DNA of 64,000 nt from Sulfurimonas lithotrophica. GTDB taxonomy: Bacteria > Campylobacterota > Campylobacteria > Campylobacterales > Sulfurimonadaceae. The notes under the pieces were generated by a model. The model searched no databases and was not told where the DNA came from. It was given only the letters and a program-made list of their open reading frames with translations. The translations under genes and the position numbers were made by a program. The stretch's first letter is position 1. Every line of letters starts with the position of its first letter. Below are positions 23,607 to 33,901 of the stretch, in pieces. The DNA lies in assembly GCF_009258225.1 (NCBI RefSeq), contig NZ_CP043617.1:806001-870000 (forward strand), written 5' to 3'.

Positions 23607-24383
23607 CTATTGTAGAAGTTCAACTTCTATACGTCTGTTTTGTGCACGACCCTCTTTAGTAGAGTTGTCACCTATCGGGTTCTCTTCACCTTTACCTATT
23701 GCCGTTAATCTAGTAGTGCTTATACCGTAACGCGTAAGTACTTCTTTTACGGCTTCGGCTCTGTTTTGAGAAAGAGTTTTGTTTGCAGCCGCTTTTCCTA
23801 CACTGTCGGTATATCCATATATAATTACGTCATAACCTTTGTTCTCTTTTAAAAACAGTGCAAAAGTCTGTAAATCGCTAATCAACTTCTCATCAATGTC
23901 CCATTTGCTTGATTTAAAATTTACGTTTAAAGTAGCAGTCTGCGGACAACCGTAACCATCAACAACAAACTCTTTTGAAGTATCGGGACAAGTATCTTTG
24001 GAATCTGCTATGCCGTCTCCGTCACTGTCAACTTCACAACCTCTGTAATCGACTTGTGTACCTTCTTGGCTATTTGGACATTTATCGTCAGAATCAGGTA
24101 CTCCGTCTTTGTCCGAATCAAGTTTTACTAAACATCCAAACTCATCAACTTTTTCACCTTCTTTAGTGTTAGGGCATCTGTCTTTTTCATCTAGTACGCC
24201 GTCTCCGTCTTTATCCGAAACTGTTTCTTGGGGAACAATTTCTTTAACGGGAGCTTTTTCAATAGCAATCGGTTTAACAAACTGATATTCACTTATGGAT
24301 TGATTATTTTCTTTAATTATATTTTGAGCATACAAAGAAACGCTCAGAAATGCTATAATTAAAAAGTTTACTTTAATTTTCAT
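23607..24383 (-). CDS. OmpA-family protein with thrombospondin type 3 calcium repeats
   Basis: 258 residues. A signal peptide is followed by three type 3 repeats with acidic calcium loops of the pattern DKDGDGVLDEKDRCP, DSDKDGVPDSDDKCP and DSDGDGIADSKDTCP (residues about 58-150). The C-terminal 110 residues are an OmpA peptidoglycan-binding domain (YGYTDSVGKAAANKTLSQNRAEAVKEVL, IGKGEENPI, NRRIEVELL). It has no N-terminal beta barrel, so it probably lies in the periplasm bound to the wall or attached to the outer membrane by another partner. First gene of the secretion operon, behind a good -10 box; it may anchor or stabilise the adhesin export machine. Confidence 0.88.
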   Translation of the reverse strand: MKIKVNFLIIAFLSVSLYAQNIIKENNQSISEYQFVKPIAIEKAPVKEIVPQETVSDKDGDGVLDEKDRCPNTKEGEKVDEFGCLVKLDSDKDGVPDSDDKCPNSQEGTQVDYRGCEVDSDGDGIADSKDTCPDTSKEFVVDGYGCPQTATLNVNFKSSKWDIDEKLISDLQTFALFLKENKGYDVIIYGYTDSVGKAAANKTLSQNRAEAVKEVLTRYGISTTRLTAIGKGEENPIGDNSTKEGRAQNRRIEVELLQ

Positions 24384-24415
24384 ATTAACTTCCTCAGTTA
24401 AATTTTATTAGCTCG

Positions 24416-24421
24416 ATTATA
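24416..24421 (-). promoter_or_regulatory. -10 box of the secretion operon
   Basis: TATAAT on the minus strand, 33 bases upstream of the OmpA-like gene, in the 193-base divergent spacer. It would drive the five-gene operon down to the LuxR-type regulator. Confidence 0.6.
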
Positions 24422-24534
24422 GCAGGTAAAATTGATTTTGCAAAGAGTTTTTATGTTATAATCGTAAAATATATGAAAAAATAATTACAAATTTGTGACA
24501 AAGCATTCTGACAATATTAGGTATAGATAAAACG

Positions 24535-24543
24535 TGATATAAA
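24535..24543 (+). promoter_or_regulatory. Candidate extended -10 for the mutS7 gene
   Basis: TGATATAAA lies 33 bases upstream of the mutS ATG. A better hexamer, TATAAT, is at 24457-24462 but would leave a leader of about 105 bases; either or both may be used. Confidence 0.4.
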
Positions 24544-24576
24544 TGTGATAAAAAGCAAGATAGGTGAAAAAACTAT

Positions 24577-27500
24577 ATGAAACATTCTGAAGTTGATAAA
24601 ATATTAAATAATAAGAAAAATTTATTAACGCAAACATATTTTGAACTGCAAGAACATTTTGAAAATAAGTATGGTTACGATACCGTAGTGTTTATGGAAA
24701 TAGGTACTTTTTTTGAAGTATATGAAGTAAATAACGATGATATGCAGATTGGAAAAGCTAAAGAGATAGCTGAACTTTTAAATATACAACTGACTAAAAA
24801 AAATAAAAATATTATTGAAAACTCAGATAAAAATCCACTCTTAGCGGGCGTACCTGCCGTGTCTTTTGAGAGGTATCTCTCACGCCTTATTTCTGAACAA
24901 AAATACACTATTATTGTTGTGAAGCAAAAAGGTAACCCTCCTAAAATTTCACGTTATATTTCGCAAATTGTGTCTCCGGGGACAAATTTTGACTATATAG
25001 TCGATAATGACGACAATTATATCGTTTCACTTTTAGTAGATAAACATAAAGATATATATACCGTCGGTTATTCTGCTATAGACGTAACAACAGGAAAAAC
25101 TTGGCTGTATGAGACACACGGAACGAGTGAAGATCCCTCATATGCACTTGATGAAGTTTTTAATCTCTTAAACGTGTATAGAACAAGTGAAGTAGTTATA
25201 ACGTTTTTAGACGGCATAGACGATCAGCGTCACGTGATGCAGTACCTTGAAATATCTGAGCACTACCACTACAGCGTAAATAACGACAGACCAAAGATAG
25301 ACTTTCAAAATGAACTTTTTAAAGGTGTGTATCAGATTCAGTCTCTTTTATCTCCTATAGAGCATCTGGACCTTGAACGTTCCCCTATGATAACCGAAGC
25401 CTTAGCAATCTTGATTAATTTTGTAGTAGAACATGATTATCATATAGTTCAAAAACTCTCAATGCCAAAAACAATAGACAACCGCCGTTTTATGTATCTT
25501 GGAAATAATGCACTAGAGCAGATGGGTGTAATATCTAAGGATAAAAAAGAATTCACGTTACTAAAAATGATGGATAAAAGCTCAACCGCAATAGGAAGAA
25601 GACTTTTAAAAGAGAGACTGCTAAATCCTATAATGGAAAAAGATGAGCTGGAGCGTCGTTATAATCTTGTAGAGAGGGTAAACTCACACGTAAGGTTTTT
25701 AGATGAGACTATGCGTGGAATTTATGATTTGGAAAGGCTTTCAAGAAGACTGAATTTAAGCAAGCTTCATCCATTTGAGATGAACCACATCTACGATTCT
25801 ATTGTCAGCGTTAAAGAGTTGATGCAATATGTAAAAAAACATAAGATTCAAAAAACTCCCTTTTCCGAGTTTGAGATAGATGAGTTTTTACGCGATATTC
25901 AAAAAAGTATAGATTTGGATGTTTCACGTCGTTTTACAAACCAGACCGTTGATGAGAACTTTTTAATGAGCGGTGTTGATGAAGCCATAGATACCCTTGT
26001 AAAAGAGAACTCTGTGATGCTTATAGCATTTGATGATATCATGGCGAAAATAGAATCTATGCTAAAAGATGCAAATGCATCTAGTTCAAATAAACTTGTT
26101 ACTTTGGGCTTGCTTGAAAAAGAGGGTTATTATATCTCTTTATCAAAAACACGTTTTTCTATGATAGAGAGTGAATTCAAAAAGAGTGAAGAGTTTAGTG
26201 AATTTATTGTAAAAAAACTTACAAATAACGTAAAAATAACATCTGCTTTTACAGATAATCTCTCAGATAAGATTATGCAAAACAGGCGTAAGATAATTAC
26301 TCTTGTAAAAGAGAGATATATTCAGCTTCAATCTTTGTATGAACGTCGTTATGCGTTGTTGTTTGATAGGATAATATCTTATGTGGCAGATTTGGATGTG
26401 GGTGTCAGCTCATCAAAAGTTGCACAGACTTACAACCATTCACGTCCGATGATAGTCGATGTAGCAGATGAGGATAACTTTATGCAACTTATGCAGCTTC
26501 GTCATCCGCTTATAGAAGTTCAAGAACGTGGAGGCATCTATGTACCAAACGATATAGTTATGGGAAATCGTGACTATATGGATCTGCCGCATCCAAAGAC
26601 TGTAATGTTAGATGTATCTGTACATGACGGACACGATGTAAACGGTGTACTTTTATACGGAATTAACTCTAGCGGTAAGAGTTCTTTGATGAAAAGCATC
26701 GGTATAGCTACGCTTATGGCTCAGTCTGGATTTTTTGTTTCGGCTTCGGTTATGAAATTTTCTTTGTTTGATTCACTCTTTACCCGCATCGTATCTCGTG
26801 ACAACTTGGCAAAAGGACTCTCGACTTTTGCCGTTGAGATGCTGGAGATGAAAAATATATTTAACCGTGCTACGCTTCGCTCACTTGTTTTGGGTGATGA
26901 GATAAGTCACGGTACGGAGACGCTATCCGGCGTATCTATTGTAGCATCTGCAATTATGAAACTTGCAAAAGTTCGCTCATTGTTTTTGTTTGCAACGCAT
27001 CTGCATCAGCTCTCAACAATGAAAGAGATAACAAGTCTTGATAATGTGGTCGATTTGCATCTAAGCGTTGAGTATGATGAAGATAAAGATGCACTTGTGT
27101 TTAACCGTGTCCTTCAAGCAGGAAGCGGAAGCAGCATCTACGGACTTGAATTTGCAAAATCCTTGCATATGGATGAAGAGTTTTTAGATACTGCAAATAA
27201 AATTCGTAAACGTCTTGCAAAAGATTTTGACGAACTTGAACTGCTTGTCAAGAAAAAAACTTCTAAGTACAATAAAGATTTATACGTTACAAAATGTGTT
27301 ATTTGTGGAGCTATGGCAGAAGACGTACACCATATAAATAATCAAAGTCTAGCAAATCAGGCAGGTTTCATAGACCATTTTCACAAAGATGCAAAACATA
27401 ACCTAATCCCTTTATGTAAAGAACATCATAAAGAGATACATGAGGGCAAATTACGGGTGGACGGATTTGTTATGACTTCAAACGGACTTGCCCTAAAGTA

Positions 27501-27606
27501 TGAGCAGCAGATGAGTAAACCTAAAGAAAAAGTTGTAGAAGAACCTGAAATAAATGAAACAAATGAAGATGAGCCTAAAGGTTTTGTTTTAGACGATTGG
27601 GATTAA
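24577..27606 (+). CDS. mutS7: MutS-family protein fused to an HNH nuclease (MutS7 type)
   Basis: 1009 residues. The N-terminal mismatch-binding domain keeps the Phe-x-Glu reader as F45-x-E47 in GTFFEVYE. Connector, lever and clamp regions follow. The ATPase has Walker A (GINSSGKSS near residue 695), a Walker B variant [13 protein letters not shown] in place of the usual DEIGRGTS, and a trailing TH-x-x-x-L. Unlike ordinary MutS it ends in a zinc-type HNH nuclease at about residues 905-960: [13 protein letters not shown], an Asn, and [10 protein letters not shown]. This domain order matches MutS7, described from Campylobacterota, octocoral mitochondria and giant viruses. It could find a mismatch and nick DNA alone, without MutL or MutH. 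The stop overlaps the convergent kinase gene by four bases. No mutL is in the window. Confidence 0.88.
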   Translation: MKHSEVDKILNNKKNLLTQTYFELQEHFENKYGYDTVVFMEIGTFFEVYEVNNDDMQIGKAKEIAELLNIQLTKKNKNIIENSDKNPLLAGVPAVSFERYLSRLISEQKYTIIVVKQKGNPPKISRYISQIVSPGTNFDYIVDNDDNYIVSLLVDKHKDIYTVGYSAIDVTTGKTWLYETHGTSEDPSYALDEVFNLLNVYRTSEVVITFLDGIDDQRHVMQYLEISEHYHYSVNNDRPKIDFQNELFKGVYQIQSLLSPIEHLDLERSPMITEALAILINFVVEHDYHIVQKLSMPKTIDNRRFMYLGNNALEQMGVISKDKKEFTLLKMMDKSSTAIGRRLLKERLLNPIMEKDELERRYNLVERVNSHVRFLDETMRGIYDLERLSRRLNLSKLHPFEMNHIYDSIVSVKELMQYVKKHKIQKTPFSEFEIDEFLRDIQKSIDLDVSRRFTNQTVDENFLMSGVDEAIDTLVKENSVMLIAFDDIMAKIESMLKDANASSSNKLVTLGLLEKEGYYISLSKTRFSMIESEFKKSEEFSEFIVKKLTNNVKITSAFTDNLSDKIMQNRRKIITLVKERYIQLQSLYERRYALLFDRIISYVADLDVGVSSSKVAQTYNHSRPMIVDVADEDNFMQLMQLRHPLIEVQERGGIYVPNDIVMGNRDYMDLPHPKTVMLDVSVHDGHDVNGVLLYGINSSGKSSLMKSIGIATLMAQSGFFVSASVMKFSLFDSLFTRIVSRDNLAKGLSTFAVEMLEMKNIFNRATLRSLVLGDEISHGTETLSGVSIVASAIMKLAKVRSLFLFATHLHQLSTMKEITSLDNVVDLHLSVEYDEDKDALVFNRVLQAGSGSSIYGLEFAKSLHMDEEFLDTANKIRKRLAKDFDELELLVKKKTSKYNKDLYVTKCVICGAMAEDVHHINNQSLANQAGFIDHFHKDAKHNLIPLCKEHHKEIHEGKLRVDGFVMTSNGLALKYEQQMSKPKEKVVEEPEINETNEDEPKGFVLDDWD

Positions 27607-29045
27607 TTTCCTATAGATAAGGGTACTGATATAATAAAACAACAGCCCGAATCTTTATTTATCACGCTAATCTTACCGTTCATTCTTGATTCGATTATAT
27701 TTTTGGCAATATATAATCCTATCCCCGTTCCGTTTGCATTTAGTTTTGTAGAGAAGTAAGGTTCAAAAATAGAATCTATAATCTCAGATGCAATGCCGCC
27801 TCCGTTATCGCATAGTTTTATTATTCCTTGATTATTTTCACGATTAATACTTATTAGTATTTTACCTTTTTTGCTTTGTTCTATTTTTTGTTGCAGTTTT
27901 ATCGCATCTTTACTGTTGTTAAGTAAGATTAGCATCACTTGTTTAAACTCGTTTTCAACGCCGTAGAGTAACAGTTCATCGTTACATTGAAGAGAATATT
28001 CTATATTATAGTTTTGAAGTTGTGCGCTTAAGATTGTTAGAACATCTTCAATACTTTTTTCAGCTTCAAAGATACTCATATCTTTTTTAGGATTTAAAAA
28101 ATCTCGAAAATCATCTATAGTATCTGACATATAATTTAAATTTAGTGAGATTACGTCCATCTTTTCATGAAATTTTTTCTCATTGATTAAACCAAGATCG
28201 TATTCCGTTTCTAAATTTGCAGTTGCTATTCCTATGATATTTAAGGGTTGTCTCCACTGATGTGCAATAGATTCTAACATTTCGCCCATTGCAGCCTGAC
28301 GCGACTGGTGTATCATCATGTGTTCTTGGTTTTGTTGTTTGTTTATTTCATCTTTTACACGTTTTTCCAGTTCGTTGTTAAATGATTTTAATTGCTTAAC
28401 ATACTCTGCAAGATTAACAAACATTTCATTTGCAACATTTGCTATAGTAGAGATTTCTTTGCTTCTACTTGATTGTAAAATAGGTTTGGTGTCTTTATTT
28501 ATAGAGTATTGTCTTAAAGAATTTGCAATATTCCTAAGAGCTATAAGATCATAACGTATGTAAAAAAATACGGTTGAGAAAATGATAAGTGAAAATAAAA
28601 AAGTAAATTGAAGCACTATAAATATCTCTTCATTGTATTGCGTAATATAGTGGTTTGAATACTTTAAATAAAGCGTAGCTATCTTTTCTTGTTCAACCAA
28701 GTCTAGAATATCAGCGGTATATACCTTGGTATTGTCTTGATTATAATCGTTACTTTCTTGCGAATAAAGAACTTTATTTTGTTTTGATACCAATTTTACG
28801 GATTTTATATCTTTATTTTCAAACGTAGTATTTAAAAGTTCGTTTAATTGTTTATCTTGGTCGAGAAAAATATGTATCGAAATTATAGGTCTTAAAGAGT
28901 TAAATATAATAGTTACTTTTTCATCTTCAGAAGCTCTAATAATATTTTTAAATTGAAAACTAGTAAAATAGTATATCGGTATGGTTACGATTAAAAAGAA
29001 AAACCAAAAGAAAAATACAAATTTACTTATAAAAGATTTGAACAT
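27603..29045 (-). CDS. Membrane sensor histidine kinase, orphan
   Basis: 480 residues. An N-terminal membrane helix (about 8-28), a periplasmic sensing region of about 110 residues and a second helix (about 145-168) lead into a cytosolic linker. The phosphoacceptor helix reads [17 protein letters not shown], the form widespread in this phylum, and the ATPase domain carries NNSKDAI (N box), DNGGGI (G1) and [10 protein letters not shown] (G2). No response regulator gene is adjacent, so it is an orphan kinase; the ligand is unknown. It is convergent with mutS7, overlapping it by four bases, and divergent from dapE. Confidence 0.88.
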   Translation of the reverse strand: MFKSFISKFVFFFWFFFLIVTIPIYYFTSFQFKNIIRASEDEKVTIIFNSLRPIISIHIFLDQDKQLNELLNTTFENKDIKSVKLVSKQNKVLYSQESNDYNQDNTKVYTADILDLVEQEKIATLYLKYSNHYITQYNEEIFIVLQFTFLFSLIIFSTVFFYIRYDLIALRNIANSLRQYSINKDTKPILQSSRSKEISTIANVANEMFVNLAEYVKQLKSFNNELEKRVKDEINKQQNQEHMMIHQSRQAAMGEMLESIAHQWRQPLNIIGIATANLETEYDLGLINEKKFHEKMDVISLNLNYMSDTIDDFRDFLNPKKDMSIFEAEKSIEDVLTILSAQLQNYNIEYSLQCNDELLLYGVENEFKQVMLILLNNSKDAIKLQQKIEQSKKGKILISINRENNQGIIKLCDNGGGIASEIIDSIFEPYFSTKLNANGTGIGLYIAKNIIESRMNGKISVINKDSGCCFIISVPLSIGN

Positions 29046-29230
29046 TTAAAAAACCCGCTTGATATTTAAAAATAGTATGATAGCACAATTTATTAGAGAA
29101 CAAGAGGGCTTACTAGAGATTTCTAATAGTGTATTAAATAATTATAAGTATAATGTTGTCATATTATAGAAAAACAACAATATGAAAAAAACTTATATAT
29201 TTTATGATAATCCACAAAACTGAGGAATAG

Positions 29231-30328
29231 ATGCAAATAATAGAGTTATTTAAACGACTTATTGAATCAAAAAGTGAAACACCCGATGATGGAGGTTTGC
29301 TTGATTTTATAGAAAATTATCTAGACGGTTTTAGTGCAAAAAGAATAGATATAGAAGATACTAAAAATCTTTTTATATATAAAAAATTCTCTGAAGGTGA
29401 GCACCTGTGTTTTGCAGGTCACGTAGATGTCGTTCCTGCAGGTGAAGGTTGGGATACAAACCCATACGAACTTGTTGAAAAAGATGGCTATCTATACGGT
29501 CGCGGAACTCAGGATATGAAAAGCGGAGTTGCCGCTTTTGTGCAAGCCGTTAGTGAAGTAAAAGATTTTAACGGAACATTATCCATATTGCTTACAAGTG
29601 ATGAAGAGGGTGAAGCAACCTATGGTACTATAAAGGTACTGGAGTATCTAAAAGAGACAAGTTTTCTTCCAGATGCAGTAGTTGTAGCCGAACCGACTTG
29701 TGAAAAAAAATTTGGAGACGCTATAAAAGTAGGTCGCCGCGGTTCTATAAACGGCTACATTACTTTAAAGGGTAAGCAGGGTCATGCCGCATATCCAGAG
29801 AAAGCGATAAATCCTATACATAATATAGCTGGCGTACTTGGAAATATGGCGGGTATAAATATAGATGAAGGGGATGAGTTCTTTAGCCCTTCAAAATTTG
29901 TAGTTACGGATATTAGAAGCGGGATGCAGGTAACCAATGTAACTCCTAATGAGCTGAAGATGATGTTTAATGTAAGAAATACTACATTAACTACCCAAAA
30001 AGAGGTCCGTGAGTTTGTGCATCAGAATTTAAAAGAGTTTGATTATGAACTTAAGTTAACACAGGGTTCTTATCCGTTTCGTACAAATACGGATACAAAA
30101 CTGGTAAAAAATATTGATTTGGCAATAGAAGAAACTACAGGTTTAAAACCGAAGCATTCTACGGCAGGTGGTACAAGTGATGCACGATTTGTAGCCGGAT
30201 TTGGTATTGATGTTATTGAGTTTGGCGTAAAAAATGATACTATACATGCCGTGAATGAAAGAACTACCGCTTATGAAGTTGAGAGTTTATATAAAGTCTT
30301 TAAAAGATTAATCCAAATATGGGAGTAA
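29231..30328 (+). CDS. dapE: Succinyl-diaminopimelate desuccinylase
   Basis: 365 residues, close to the 375 typical of DapE. The enzyme releases succinate from N-succinyl-LL-diaminopimelate in the succinylase route to lysine and peptidoglycan meso-diaminopimelate. Di-zinc M20 motifs are GHVDVVPAGEGW (first His and Asp), GRGTQDMKSG (bridging Asp), DEEGEATYGT (catalytic Glu pair), a VVAEPT strand and a C-terminal GGTSDARF plus EFGV with the last His in TIHAVNE. A ribosome site GAGGA precedes the ATG. It is the first gene of a tight six-gene run that ends with hupL, so hydrogenase genes may be expressed from this housekeeping promoter as well. Confidence 0.95.
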   Translation: MQIIELFKRLIESKSETPDDGGLLDFIENYLDGFSAKRIDIEDTKNLFIYKKFSEGEHLCFAGHVDVVPAGEGWDTNPYELVEKDGYLYGRGTQDMKSGVAAFVQAVSEVKDFNGTLSILLTSDEEGEATYGTIKVLEYLKETSFLPDAVVVAEPTCEKKFGDAIKVGRRGSINGYITLKGKQGHAAYPEKAINPIHNIAGVLGNMAGINIDEGDEFFSPSKFVVTDIRSGMQVTNVTPNELKMMFNVRNTTLTTQKEVREFVHQNLKEFDYELKLTQGSYPFRTNTDTKLVKNIDLAIEETTGLKPKHSTAGGTSDARFVAGFGIDVIEFGVKNDTIHAVNERTTAYEVESLYKVFKRLIQIWE

Positions 30329-30329
30329 A

Positions 30330-30758
30330 ATGAGAAAGATATTTATACTGTTACTATTAGTAAATTTGCTGTTTTCAGAAGAAATAGGAGAACTTACGTT
30401 TTCGAATGATTATAAAAAAGTCATGGCTCAGGCAAAAAAAGAAAACAAACGTGTATATATGCTTATAACAAGCAGTAGTTGCAGGTGGTGTAGAAAGTTT
30501 GAAAGTACAACTCTTACCGATTGGACCGTTGCAGAAAAACTTGAAGGAAAATATTTATTATTGCATATAGATAGAGATAATGATTATTTTCCAAAGCACT
30601 TAAAACATAAAAGAGTGCCAAGACACTATTTTTTAACTCCCGATGAACAAGTTATATATACATTCTTGGGTTATTGGAACGTTGAAGACTTTACTTCATA
30701 TGTAGATGATGTAGATTGGCAATATAGTGATAAACTAAAGAAAGGAATTATAAAATGA
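30330..30758 (+). CDS. Periplasmic thioredoxin-fold protein with CRWC motif
   Basis: 142 residues. An N-terminal signal peptide (KIFILLLLVNLLFSEE) precedes a thioredoxin-like domain whose active site is C-R-W-C in SSSCRWCRKFESTTL; the cis-Pro loop is VPRHYFL. Similar small proteins are annotated as thioredoxin-related or SoxW-like in sulfur-oxidising relatives. It may reduce or repair periplasmic thiols, but the partner is unknown. The gene begins one base after dapE and overlaps the ridA-like gene by four bases, so it is translated as part of that operon. Confidence 0.82.
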   Translation: MRKIFILLLLVNLLFSEEIGELTFSNDYKKVMAQAKKENKRVYMLITSSSCRWCRKFESTTLTDWTVAEKLEGKYLLLHIDRDNDYFPKHLKHKRVPRHYFLTPDEQVIYTFLGYWNVEDFTSYVDDVDWQYSDKLKKGIIK

Positions 30759-31132
30759 AATTCGTACAAACAGATAAAGCTCCATCGGCAATAGGTCCTT
30801 ATTCTCAAGCCGTAGTAGTTGAGGGTATGGTATATACGTCGGGTCAAATTGCACTGCTTCCGGATGGTTGTGAAGATGTTTTAAAAGACGGCATCGCACC
30901 GCAGGCAAAACAGGTTATGGCAAATCTTAAAGCTGTTTTAGAAGAAGCAGGAAGTTCTATGGATAAAGTAGTGAAAACTACTATTTTTCTTGCATCTATG
31001 GATGATTTTATACTTGTAAACGGCATATATGAAGAGGCATTTGGTTCACATAAACCTGTACGTTCAACCGTAGCGGTAAAAACATTACCAAAAAATGCTC
31101 TTGTCGAGATAGATGCCGTTGCACTTATATAA
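30755..31132 (+). CDS. ridA: RidA-family enamine/imine deaminase
   Basis: 125 residues of the YjgF/YER057c/UK114 family. Landmarks are APSAIGPYSQAV, YTSGQIAL, QAKQVMANLKAVLEEAG, VVKTTIFLASMDDF and the C-terminal RSTVAVKTLPKNALVEIDAVA with the conserved Arg that binds the substrate carboxylate. RidA trimers hydrolyse reactive 2-aminoacrylate made by PLP enzymes such as threonine dehydratase and so protect other PLP enzymes. It is cytosolic. Overlaps the preceding gene by four bases and is followed nine bases later by the tetR gene. Confidence 0.93.
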   Translation: MKFVQTDKAPSAIGPYSQAVVVEGMVYTSGQIALLPDGCEDVLKDGIAPQAKQVMANLKAVLEEAGSSMDKVVKTTIFLASMDDFILVNGIYEEAFGSHKPVRSTVAVKTLPKNALVEIDAVALI

Positions 31133-31141
31133 AGGATATCA

Positions 31142-31729
31142 GTGACACCGAAGAAACGTCAAAAATATGAAGCTATAATACAAAAATCTTTAGAACTTTT
31201 TTCTTCTAAAGGTTTTTATAATACTACAATTCCCGATATTGCCAACTCTCTTAAAATGAGTGTCGGAAATATGTATAACTATTTTAAATCCAAAGATATT
31301 TTGGCAAAAGAGATTATCCAATATATATCCGTTTATCTTGGGCAAAAGATTAAAGAGATTAACGAAGAAGATATATCTACAAAAGAAAAAACAACCAAGA
31401 TTATAAAGATGTACTTTGAAACCGCTGCTTCAAAACCTGAAATGATAGACTACTTTTTACGCATCTATCTCTCAAACCGTGAAGTATTTGTCGATAGTTG
31501 TCAGGGGATGATATGTGTAAACGAGTTTGTTACCGAGATTATGATCTACTTTGAAGAGGGCGTAAAGAGCGGAGAGTTAAGAGATCAGGACTTTTTCAGC
31601 GCGTTTGGTCTTTTCATGGGCTATCTTGGCGGTATGGTCTTTTTAAAAGGTGAAAATATCCTACCAAAAGAGTTAGACGAATATGTTGAAGATATCTCTA
31701 ACAATATCTACAAAGCTCTGAGTGTATAA
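31142..31729 (+). CDS. TetR-family regulator, probable hydrogenase repressor
   Basis: 195 residues starting at GTG with AAAGGA seven bases upstream. The N-terminal HTH is typical: IIQKSLELFSSKGFYNTTIPDIANSLKMSVGNMYNYFKSKD, then the helical ligand domain with a Cys (SCQGMICV) in the pocket region. TetR proteins are dimeric repressors released by a small ligand. It lies two bases before hupS and is co-transcribed with it. A TGAATGA-type dyad characteristic of TetR operators occurs upstream of hydA and of the nickel/hyp operon, suggesting this protein as a regulator of the hydrogenase genes. What ligand it senses cannot be seen. Confidence 0.85.
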   Translation: MTPKKRQKYEAIIQKSLELFSSKGFYNTTIPDIANSLKMSVGNMYNYFKSKDILAKEIIQYISVYLGQKIKEINEEDISTKEKTTKIIKMYFETAASKPEMIDYFLRIYLSNREVFVDSCQGMICVNEFVTEIMIYFEEGVKSGELRDQDFFSAFGLFMGYLGGMVFLKGENILPKELDEYVEDISNNIYKALSV

Positions 31730-31731
31730 AG

Positions 31732-32610
31732 ATGAAAAAGCTAAAAGTACTTTGGCTAAGTGCTTTGTCTTGCAATGGAAATACCCATGCTTTTTTTAAT
31801 TACCCGAACTTAGAGTATTTTTTAGAAAATTTTGAATTTATTTATCATCCCGTTATTGATTCTGAGTATTCACTAGAAGATATAGTATCAAAAGAGATAC
31901 AGTGTGATATATTACTTGTTGAGGGCAGTGTATCAAAAGAGTTCACACGTGCAGACGTACCAATACTAAAGATTATAAAAAAATATGCAAAAAAAGTTAG
32001 AAAAATCGTTAGCGTTGGTACTTGTGCGTCATACGGCGGTATATTTAAAAACGGTGCTTATAAAGATGTTACGGGGCTGTTTTTCGATGAAGAAAAAGAG
32101 ATAGATATACTACAAGAGTTTAGATATAAAGCCATAAACATATCAGGTTGTCCCGTGCATCCGGATATATTGGTAAATACGCTTTTTGCTATCAAACAGG
32201 AGTTGAAATTAAAACTAGACAACCTTTTAAGACCAAAAGAGTATTATGCATATAGCATACACAACGGATGTACCAGAAACGAATATTTTGAATATAAGGT
32301 AGATAACCACAAATTTGGCGAACTTGAGGGCTGTATGTTTTACGAACATGGATGTCAAGCCCCTTTTACGCACGGGAGCTGTAACAAAATACTTTGGAAC
32401 GAAGTAAATTCTAAAACAAGAGCGGGACTTCCTTGCATGGGATGCACCGAACCTAGTTTTCCTAGAGAGAATCTTTTTAGTACGAAAAAAAATATGGGTA
32501 TCCCTCAGGAATTACCCCTTGGTGTTAATAAAAGAACTTATCTTACCTTAGCCGGAATTACAAAAGCATTTACGATAGAGAGATTACAAAAGAAGCTGAT
32601 AGATGATTAA
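31732..32610 (+). CDS. hupS: [NiFe] hydrogenase small subunit, group 2-like (cytosolic)
   Basis: 292 residues without a Tat signal, so cytosolic. Fe-S ligands are arranged as in hydrogenase small subunits: C14 in SCNGNTH, VGTCASYGG and SGCPVHP for the proximal cluster; IHNGC (H-x-x-C) and EGCMFYEHGC for the distal; GSCNKILW and GLPCMGC for the medial. The second Cys of the usual proximal C-x-x-C is Asn (N17). Asn at that position is known, as I recall, from cyanobacterial HupS. It passes electrons from the HupL Ni-Fe site to an unknown acceptor. The gene follows tetR by two bases and overlaps hupL by eight. The symbol follows usage in related genomes. Confidence 0.87.
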   Translation: MKKLKVLWLSALSCNGNTHAFFNYPNLEYFLENFEFIYHPVIDSEYSLEDIVSKEIQCDILLVEGSVSKEFTRADVPILKIIKKYAKKVRKIVSVGTCASYGGIFKNGAYKDVTGLFFDEEKEIDILQEFRYKAINISGCPVHPDILVNTLFAIKQELKLKLDNLLRPKEYYAYSIHNGCTRNEYFEYKVDNHKFGELEGCMFYEHGCQAPFTHGSCNKILWNEVNSKTRAGLPCMGCTEPSFPRENLFSTKKNMGIPQELPLGVNKRTYLTLAGITKAFTIERLQKKLIDD

Positions 32611-33862
32611 ACTGATAGAAAAAATAGAGGGCGAAGCTACGCTTGATTTTAACTTTAAAGATGAAAAAATAGAGTTTGTAGATATAAAATTTAACTCAAC
32701 TAGGGGAATTGAAAACATTTTAAAAGGCAAAAATGCCTTGGATGCACTTGTTATAAACCCAAGAGTTTGCGGCATCTGCGGTCATGCCCATCTGATAGCT
32801 ACGGTAAAAGCTTTAGAGAGCTGCTACGATGATTTAAAAATAAGTAAAAAAGCTGAAATAATAAGAGAACTTACACTAAATTTTGAACTTATACACAACC
32901 ATTTTAAATGGTTTTATCTTACATTGTTTCCGCTTTTTGGATTTAAACAAGAAGTTTTAAAAGCCTCATATGCATCACAGATAATGGGAAAAGCCATAGC
33001 TACCTTTGGAGGCCAATATCCCCATACGTCTTACGCGATAGTTGGCGGTGTCGTATGTGAAGTAACGAGTATGGATATTGTAAAAATAAACTCTTATATA
33101 GATGAGACGATAAAGTTCTTTGAAAGAAACGTAATTGATGTTGACGTAGAAAAGTTTATACTATGCGATAATGTTGAGATGGCTTTAAAAAGTAAAGGTG
33201 ACTTGGCAAAAATTTTGCAAATTATTTATGAAAAAGAGTGGGTAGAACTAGGAAAAAGCTATGACAGGTTTATAGTTTTTGGTAAAAACTCTTATTTTAA
33301 AAGCGGGAAATCTCATAAAACAAGAATATCAAAAAACTTGCCATATGAGTATGTAAAAGAGGAACAAAACAAATCATCATTTGCTAAAAACGTCTCTTTT
33401 AAAGATAAGTACTATGAAGTAGGTCCGCTATCGCGTGCGATGCTAAAAAGAATACCGCTTATAAAAGATGCTCATAGAAGATACGGAGATAGTATATTAA
33501 GCAGAATTTTAGCCAGAGTTTGTGAAATAGCTCAACTTTTAAATCATTCTAAATCATTGTTAAAAGAACTAGACTTGAGCGAAGCTTCATATATAGAACC
33601 GCAAATAGATATATCAAAAGTATCGGCTAGCGGTGTCGGTGCTGTTGAAGCTGCACGCGGATCACTTATCCATAAAGTCTCCCTTGAAGAAGGCATAATA
33701 AAAAATTATGAAATAATAACCCCTACACAATGGAATCTAGCAGGCGGAAGCAGGGAAAATCAAGGCATCTCGCAAAAAGCTATGGTCGGACTCAAAGATG
33801 AAAAAATAGCGGAACTTGTTTTTAAAACATTTGATGTTTGTTCAGTCTGTACTACACATTAA
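32603..33862 (+). CDS. hupL: [NiFe] hydrogenase large subunit, short and without C-terminal tail
   Basis: 419 residues, short against the 480-600 usual for large subunits. The four Ni ligands are present: R-V-C-G-I-C with C56 and C59, and D-V-C-S-V-C-T-T-H with C413 and C416. The protein ends exactly at H419. Most large subunits carry a tail after this His that a protease removes; its absence means no proteolytic maturation is needed, as in the H2-sensing HupV/HoxC enzymes. The usual DPC is DVC. No signal peptide. With HupS it would be a cytosolic H2 oxidase or sensor; which one cannot be decided here. It closes the dapE operon, followed by the hydA promoter region. Confidence 0.86.
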   Translation: MIKLIEKIEGEATLDFNFKDEKIEFVDIKFNSTRGIENILKGKNALDALVINPRVCGICGHAHLIATVKALESCYDDLKISKKAEIIRELTLNFELIHNHFKWFYLTLFPLFGFKQEVLKASYASQIMGKAIATFGGQYPHTSYAIVGGVVCEVTSMDIVKINSYIDETIKFFERNVIDVDVEKFILCDNVEMALKSKGDLAKILQIIYEKEWVELGKSYDRFIVFGKNSYFKSGKSHKTRISKNLPYEYVKEEQNKSSFAKNVSFKDKYYEVGPLSRAMLKRIPLIKDAHRRYGDSILSRILARVCEIAQLLNHSKSLLKELDLSEASYIEPQIDISKVSASGVGAVEAARGSLIHKVSLEEGIIKNYEIITPTQWNLAGGSRENQGISQKAMVGLKDEKIAELVFKTFDVCSVCTTH

Positions 33863-33901
33863 ATAAAAAAATTAAATTGTTTTTTAAGTAAATAGTATTA
33901 G

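Noticed and set aside
25920-25938. TGTTTCACGT inside mutS7 as a ParB parS site
   Set aside because: Only the left half fits the TGTTTCACGTGAAACA consensus; the right half is CGTTTTACA and the site is in a coding region.
30844-31026. Minus-strand open frame inside the ridA-like gene
   Set aside because: No ribosome site or family features, and the + strand gene is complete.
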